From NCBI GenBank assembly GCA_037957365.1, contig JARHVA010000593.1, positions 2,012,501-2,076,500 of the forward strand: a DNA stretch of 64,000 nt, read 5' to 3'. Below, in pieces: positions 56,971 through 64,000 of the stretch (its first letter is position 1; each line of letters opens with the position of its first letter). The notes under the pieces were generated by a model that had not been told where the DNA came from, did no database searches, and was given only the letters and a program-made list of their open reading frames with translations. Origin of the DNA: Torreya grandis (lineage: Eukaryota; Streptophyta; Pinopsida; Cupressales; Taxaceae). A program made the translations under genes and the position numbers.

Positions 56971-57600
56971 TGAGCTCTTGGTCATGCCTTTCGGTTTGGA
57001 GAACACACTAGCTACCTTCTAGTCATATATGCATTAGGTATTTGGAAATCATTTGAGAAGATTTATTTTAATTTTCTTGGATGACATTTTGGTATACAAT
57101 TTGACTTGGGGAAAGCATCTGGAACATTTAGATGTAGTCTTCCAAACTCTAGAGCAATAGGCTTTATTTGAGGAAGAATTTGAATGTGAGTTTGAGGTGA
57201 TAGAAGTGTGTTACTTGAGTCATGTAATACATGCTCAAGTTATTCAGGAAAATCAATAGAAGATCCAACCTACCTTGGATTGGCCTCCTCCCATCGCATT
57301 GGCACATTTGGGTAAATTCTTTGGTCATTTCAGAAGATTGGTTAAGGGATCTTCATGTCTAGTAACACCCTTGACTTATATAACATAGATGAGAGATTTT
57401 GCATGGACAAAAATTGGGCAAAAGGTTTATGATAAACTTAAGGAAGTAATGATTTCATGTCTTATACTTGTCATTTTAGATTTCTCACCTCAATTTTTTG
57501 TAGATTATGATGCTCCATAAGTGGGACTTAGAGTGGTTTAGAAGGGACATATGAGATTCTTCACAACCCATAGAGAGATTCTCATGGTAGGGTCTCAAAG
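56971..57600 (+). pseudogene. Element E reverse transcriptase (C-terminal half) and start of RNase H
   Basis: Begins in the RT palm: VMPFGLENTLATF, then ILIFLDDILVYN with the active site FLDD at 57074-57085, GKHLEHLDVVFQTLEQ, the connection (IQPTLDWPPPIALAHLGKFF) and the RNase H start DFAWTKIGQKVYDKLK with FVDYDAP. The N-terminal RT fingers are missing and several stops interrupt. The element reaches its 3' LTR only 500 bp later, without integrase, so an internal deletion is likely. Confidence 0.85.
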
Positions 57601-58093
57601 AGAAGATTCTCGTGAAAAACATAGTGGTGTAGCAGACACATGGTGGGAAGATATTAAGATTTATCTGGGATCCTAGTAATATTAGCCCAATCATGGTTTC
57701 ATTATTGGTTCTAAAATAAAGCTGGAAATTTTTAAACACCCATTGCTTTATGGGTTTCCTAAAGGTTTGCATTATCAAAGTTATGAGCCATGCACATTCA
57801 TTTGAGGAAAATTTGGTTTTCAAAGGGGTGATCAAATTATATGAGTTGTAAAAGGATGATGATAGTATATCTTGCAGTACACTTTTGCAGAAGCTAGCCC
57901 ACTTAATAGGGACATGTGCTATAATACATGGGAATTATAGTTTGATTTAGGGCACAAAGACAATTGAGTATTGGGATTTGCATAGTGTTCTTGGGCAGAA
58001 GTTGGCTCACTTGACTGTACATGTTCCAGTTTATATGGGCCCTACAGTTGGATACAATTGCTTGAGGATAAGAAATTTTGGGAAGGGAGGATT
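57601..58093 (+). other. Element E 3' part before LTR
   Basis: No recognised domain, though GQKLAHLTVHVPVYMGPTVG near 57990-58060 looks coding. It ends in a purine tract GGGAAGGGAGGATT at about 58079-58093. Confidence 0.5.
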
Positions 58094-58434
58094 TGACATG
58101 TCCACTTTGTAATTAATTTGATGTTATTGGAAAATTAACCATTCCAAGATTTTTTCAACACTATTCACAAGGATACTATTCACCAAATCATTATTCATGC
58201 ATGTACTATTCATATATTTACTATTCACTGGTAATGTGGTAGGTGATGAAGGTGATGATGCAATAAATGAGATAGATTGTGGATGATTTGGCATGGCCCA
58301 TATGGGATCTCACTTGAGATATGAGTCATATGAGAAGGTATGGGTCTAATTTCTATGGAGGCCCATTGATTTGACATGTGAAGTCCTTTTGGAAAAGTTA
58401 AAAGATGTTTAAATCTTATCTAGGAATCTTGGCA

Positions 58435-58507
58435 TTTGTGGGAGACCAAGGCACATGTGGGAGAACTTAGGTACATGTGGGAGTTCTTTGGAACATGTGG
58501 GAGGAGT
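58435..58507. repeat. Tandem 20-bp repeat in element E 3' LTR
   Basis: Four units with ACATGTGGGAG, the counterpart of 46808-46880. Confidence 0.8.
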
Positions 58508-58735
58508 CAAAATTTTTGGAATCTTTGACTCATGGGTATGCACATGGGAAGTGGGAGACACATTGCACTATTACAAATTTGGGATGCAATTTTGGAGGTG
58601 CTTGCATATGGAGGAAGACTTGTCAAAAGTGAGGAATCCACTTTTGACCCTTGAAAAAGACTCCAAGCTTATTACTATTTAAGAATAGTGGTGATACTAA
58701 GAGGAGGTCAAATTTATTTTCTTACCCATGAAGCT

Positions 58736-58851
<116 letters not shown>

Positions 58852-59387
58852 GCATTTTCTATTTAAGGAGAGCTCTCTTCCATTGTAAATCATCTTTTGT
58901 TAAATCATAAACCTCCCAATTTTAGAATTGAACTTGTGCTCAACTTATTCCTCTCCCTTAGATGAAATCTCAATGAAGGTTTAGATCAATGGAAGAAACC
59001 CCATTGCTTCTTAGATCAAAGGATGAAACCCCTTTGGTTCAATAGGACAATATCATTTAGAGATTTTGAAGGTGATTCAATTGTAGATTCAGAGTTGCAG
59101 TGTGCAACTGTGTATGGTATGCAGGATCTTCAATGGTTTTGTGTGAAGTATGAAAGTGTTACTATGGTATTTTTATCTTTCATTGTAAGTGTTATTTTTA
59201 TATTAACTCCCTCAATCACATGTTATTTAGCTATTTTTAGTAGAAAATCAAAGATTTGTAGTATCATTGATTCTATCTTCAGAATTATTTGTGTATTGTG
59301 CATTGGTTCCTTAATATTATAAGTACTTCTTTTTGGAATCATACGAGTTTTTATATTTTTTCAAATGATCCTATAAGGGTTATTATA

Positions 59388-59392
59388 CTTTG
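59388..59392. repeat. Target-site duplication CTTTG, right copy (element E)
   Basis: Matches 46489-46493; F sequence resumes. Confidence 0.8.
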
Positions 59393-60659
59393 GACCTTGG
59401 CCCTATGTGTGTGTGATATTTGAATATGTCCCTTGTTTGTGACATTCCTCATGTCTATGAATGTTTTTTAAGACATTTGAACATGTCTTTCCTCTTGACC
59501 CCTGGCCCATCTATGTCAATTTTATATCATTTGTGCTTATTGTGTGTGTGCTTGTTGAGATTGATAAATACCCAAATCTATACCATGAACTCCTAACATA
59601 CTAATTACATGGTATTCATCGATACATTATATAGGCCTCGATTATGAATTTATATACCAGATTCGAATCTTACTATGTTATCACAATTGACACAACCATA
59701 ATTAAAAGTTACAAAACTCAATTATTGACACATATTATGGGAGCACATGTCATTTAATATGCACTCATATTTTAGTTTCAAAGATAAAATTGACACAATT
59801 TTAAAGTTTCAAACAAAAGCTACAATGATAATTCATATACAGTTTCAAATTTCCACAATTAAAATGGGGGCATAATACAATTTTATGCCACATTTTTTAG
59901 TTATTGACCTGGTAGGAGCATGGGTGTGTTCCATTATCTAGTGATCATGTTTTCAAAAAACCATAATGTATTGAAATACTTCAGTTGAATCTATGATCCA
60001 TCTATAGTTATTGATTCAGTTTAGTTGCATAGTGCATGACTTGGAGTTTGTTGTGCACTCCAACATTAGATGTGTTATTCCATTTTGGATTTCAAACTAT
60101 TTCACATCTTAGGGTTATGAATATTAGTGGATTCAAATTGAGGTTTAGTTTCCCTCAATGGCCGTTATTTTCATTTCAGAAGAGCGAATTCAAGTTGGGA
60201 TTTGATCACCCCTAATTTTCTCCAATGGTTTAACTAAGGAACCATCTTCTCCGAGTGCTTCAGGGGGGGAACCAATTTTCCAATGCTTCAAGGAAGCATC
60301 ATCACCAAGCAAAGTTTAAAATGGAGTGTTTATGTCACATATATAGGTGTATTCAATCCATACTCTTGTTTCAATTTTCAAATTACTCAAATACAATCAA
60401 TTTTTAATTTAACAAAGTTCATTATAAATTACAAATTATAAAAGTTCAAGCAAAGTTTTAAATGTTCAAATTCAAGGTTTTCAAGATTTAGTTCTCGAAG
60501 GAATGAAATAAAAATTTCATGTTGGTTTTCCAAATTATATGGTCTCTTGCATGATTGAAGTATATAGCTTAAATAAAAAGTGTGTCTTACACATTAAATT
60601 TTGGCTTTCCTTTAATCTAGTGATTTCATTTTTAGATTAAAGGGGGCAGGCGGAGGAAA
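59393..60659 (+). other. Element F 3' noncoding region, diverged copy
   Basis: Aligns with 42600-44077 (GACCTTGGCCCTATGTG, then the stretch with GGAGCATGGGTGT and so on) and ends in a purine tract AGGGGGCAGGCGGAGGAAA. No ORF. Confidence 0.8.
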
Positions 60660-61934
60660 TATAGTAACCTAAATGTGGTCACAAATACTTGATCATGCAT
60701 ATTTTACCTATTTTTGTCCTTAATTAACTTGTGAATTTACTTGGTACCTATTTAAATATTTTACCCTATCCTGAGCCCAAGAGAAGACATGTTATATCTT
60801 GTAACTATCATTTGTCACGCACATATAAGTTATGATTTCCTAAAACACCATTATGCATATGTATGCCTCAATATAGACCCAAATCCCAACATTTTTCCTT
60901 AGGGGACATAAATTCCATATAAGTACAATAGAGACCGTCGATCCATCCCTATCCAACAATTTTATATGTTGCCCTCCAACAGTAATATTTTAAAACAAAA
61001 CCCTCCCTAAGGTTGTCTTCCTTATTTTTAGGTTTCCCATTGTGTTGCCATCTCGGTGAAATTAATATAAACACACATTCAAACCCATTATTACATAACT
61101 ATAAATTTCAATTCAAAAGGTTTATTAACATAAGAGCATGTTGATTAAAATCCCCCTATTCTTTCCAAATTATTTTTTAAGTACTTCGATTAGTATTCAG
61201 TTGAGTTCCAAACCAATTTTATGCAAACCTAATCCTGCATGATAAGGTATTCAAGCTAATTTTAGATGCATTCACATAGTCAAAGGAGCATAATTTCACA
61301 AAACACTTAGGTTAGAAAACTACATGGAGGTTTTATCCCTCTTTGGAGTGTTGGTGTGTAGGCAACGCTCAAAAAAATGGGGTGTTGAGGTCTATCACAA
61401 CTCTAACTACTAACCCCTTTCTACTCCTTCATATCATTTGTCTCCTTATGTCATAAAAGCTAATGTTTTCATATTTAATAACACACATACAAGTATCCTA
61501 CATAGTTTTGAAGCTAAAATCAGTGAAACAAGACCTAGTTTTCATTATCACACCCAAATATTATGAAAGTTATAATTTTATACAAAGGGACAAAAACCAT
61601 AGATGGGGACAGTAGTGGAAGTCACTTCTATCACCTACTGGGCCTTCTTGTCCTTGAAATCACTATGACATAACTTTTGGAAGATTTATAGGTTTTTTGC
61701 ATTATGTTTGTTCTTGCATTCTATTTTCATGTTTAGTTAGTTGAGAACTTAAAAATATAAGTTCATCCCTCTTTCGCAAAGTTTAGCCTTGTTTGTTTCT
61801 ATTTTGATTTGTCTATTCCAGTCATTTACCTTCAATTTGTTGTTAAAAAGTGAATTTATAACACCCTTTATTATTCCATTCCATTTATGTTAATTATGGT
61901 CGATTACAATACTAATTCAAATTTACCAGAAACA
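60660..61934 (+). repeat. Element F LTR, second complete copy, 1,275 bp
   Basis: Begins TATAGTAACC (TG to TA), ends GAAACA, and has the same length as 44078-45352. It shares the internal text but is clearly diverged. Confidence 0.85.
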
Positions 61935-62520
61935 ATATAAAATATACATGTATACATGTACATGTATATATTTGTACATAATATATATAGTATACTATAC
62001 ATGTATATTTACATGTATACATGTGTGTGTGTGTGTGCATTAAACACATGTGTTGGGCAATGATAAGAAGTTTATCTTGTTTTAGTTTTTCTAAGTTGTG
62101 TGTGTGCATTAAGCACATGTGTTAGGACATGATAGGAAGTTTATATTTTTATAGTTTTACTAGGTTGTGCATATATTATGTATACCATATACATGTATAT
62201 ATACATGTACACATATAGGTGTGCACGCATACATTAAGCATGTGTGTTGGGTCTGAAGTTTATCTTGTTCTAGTTTTACTAGGTTGTGTGTACATGTACA
62301 TGTATACCATATATATATATATACTATGTATGCATGTACAGGGTATACATGTACATGTATACCTTGTACGTGCATACATAATATACATATGATGTAAATG
62401 GTATACATGTATGCACATATCCATATACATATACACACAACTTAGTAAAACTAGAACAAGATAAAATTTGTATCATTTCCCAACACATGTGCTTAATCTA
62501 CCTTCATCACAAAAGGGGTT
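61935..62520. repeat. AT-rich tandem and inverted repeat cluster
   Basis: A unit of about 65 bp (CATTAAGCACATGTGTTGG ... CTAGTTTTACTAGGTTGTG) occurs three times forward (about 62036-62099, 62106-62168, 62231-62287) and once inverted (about 62439-62499). Between them are many TACATGTATACATGTA-like palindromes. The two orientations could pair into a long stem. ORFs here (Cys/Ile/Tyr/His-rich) are repeat translations. Confidence 0.85.
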
Positions 62521-64000
62521 AGAAAAAAGACTTCAACAAACGGTTAAAATTTTGGGCCATCCATGATGATAGAACCCTCTTATGTGAGGTGAATCTAAAA
62601 TAAATTTTTGAAATGAAAGCATTTGAGAACAACATGATGAAAATATCAAAGATTTAATAAAGTTACCTTGTTATAAAGATAATATTAATCTCAGTTTTTT
62701 AAATCCATCATACTCTTATAAGTTTGCGAGCTTAAAGAAGAAAATTATGATTACAAAACTAAGAACTAAGTCTTTTGAACTATATAGTGAAATTGTTAGA
62801 TTGATACTCCCTAAAACACCTTGGTAAAAAGAATATCTGAAATGAAATAGAATATAAATCGCATTTTCTCCTAACATGCCCTTATATAAAAATATAAGAT
62901 ATGATTACATTAACATCTACAATCATAACTTAGTTTATGAACTCGTAAATCATTAAAAACAACTAAAGCTTGCTGATTTTAAATGTATATTGAACCAACC
63001 ATCTATGCAAGTAAATAAGGCTTTGGTGGATTGAGTTTTCTTTTGACAAATGAGGTGTTAATTAAAAAAAATGTTTCTCCATAAAAATTTATGTCATTTT
63101 GGCTTGTATTTAATTATTTATTCTCTTGATATATTGCTAATTTGTTACTTCATTTTTCAGGCACTTCAGTTAGGACGTGTATAAGGATTGTGAAAGCACT
63201 TCAATTAAGAAGAGTTCAGAGTCGTAAAGGTTGGAATCGACATTTTTTTTTTAATAAAATCACACTTTGTAGAGAGGACTCTAGTTAAATTGCATCGTCC
63301 ACACATTAATTTGTCAAATCAAATAGACCAATTTATTATAAAGTACATTAAAAGTTATATCATCATTATCATATGTCTATTTGGTATTGAACATCTTAAG
63401 TAGGTAGCCGAAAATTCCAACCCCCTCTCCTTCACACTCCACATAGTTTACTTGATAAAAAAAAAGAATTGCTCCAATTTTCTTGTCAAAGTTTTAAAAA
63501 AATCACATAGTTACATAAGTTAGCATTCTTGGGAACCTTACAAGTTAGAAATGGCCTCCATGGGAGTCCACCCCAAGCAATGACAACACACAAAATAACT
63601 TTCTTATTCAAAGCTTAAATGTTTTCATACTTTGTAAGATTGATTAGAATGATTTATGGGGAAAAAATCCATGTATGTAATTTGATATCCGACACATGTT
63701 AAATCACCATCTGTGATTCATCATCAAGAAAAACTCATGTCTAGAACTTCCAAACCTGCTTCTGTATAAAGATTTTCCATTGTGTTCATACATGTTTAAA
63801 CAATTAGAAATTTTAATTAATGTAATGAGCATTGTAAATAAATATAATTTTGTTGGATACGTTGTTTAAAAGAGTGTTTGACTATTCATTTTTAATGGAA
63901 GGAAATAAAGTTTTAATAAGGTGGTTATTAATTGGTTGTTTTAATGTATGTTTTATTTGGTCAATAAATCAAAGGAAGAAGAGTTATTTTCTATTAGATT
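62521..64000. other. AT-rich DNA, nothing recognised
   Basis: No ORF, LTR edge, repeat or RNA gene that I can support. Confidence 0.6.

Noticed and set aside
57485..57835. Minus-strand 116-codon ORF
   Set aside because: Antisense to the element E RNase H region.
61912..62438. Cys/Ile/Tyr-rich ORFs
   Set aside because: Translation of ACATGTATAC repeats.

Overview
The window looks like seed-plant nuclear DNA made almost wholly of LTR retrotransposons. Long noncanonical plant LTRs, Tat-type Ty3/gypsy elements with a second (archaeal-type) RNase H, nested insertions and heavy decay all fit a very large repeat-rich genome; a gymnosperm is my best guess, not a proof. I recognise no host gene, tRNA, rRNA or CRISPR array.

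Layout. 1-21990: an old minus-strand Tat-like element (A), split by a young 14,245-bp minus-strand Tat-like element (C, 3804-18048) flanked by the 5-bp duplication CCAAG. C keeps two 1,415-bp LTRs and gag, protease, RT, RNase H, archaeal RNase H and integrase in a single frame broken only by five stop codons. 22000-29270: a second old minus-strand gypsy element (B), related to C by its leader, keeping gag and protease only; an LTR of another family (26663-27510) sits in its leader. 29370-31573: a decayed minus-strand ORF that I do not recognise (D). 31574-34590: AT-rich LTR-like noncoding DNA with G-box palindromes. 34591-45352: a gag-only LTR element (F) with a 4.6-kb internal tandem duplication. 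44078-61934: F LTRs and F internal DNA split by a plus-strand gypsy element E (46494-59387, TSD CTTTG), itself split by a plus-strand Ty1/copia element (49357-55963, TSD TCCTC). 61935-62520: AT-rich tandem and inverted repeats. 62521-64000: nothing recognised.

Relative age from LTR pairs compared by eye: C about 2% divergent, copia about 5-6%, E more than 10%. This agrees with the nesting order.

The most interesting signal is not a gene. Several unrelated elements carry multi-copy arrays of short palindromes in the LTR and/or the transcribed leader, with a different palindrome in each: CCGACGTCGG in C and in the foreign LTR at 26.7 kb; an 8-3-8 inverted pair of TTGAC-type boxes in B; GGCGC motifs in the copia leader; GCCACGTGGC near 34 kb; CACATGTG 20-mers in the E LTRs. 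A second signal is the decay style: broken frames are stopped mainly by TAG, often where the family has glutamine, as expected from C-to-T change at CAG (CHG methylation) sites.
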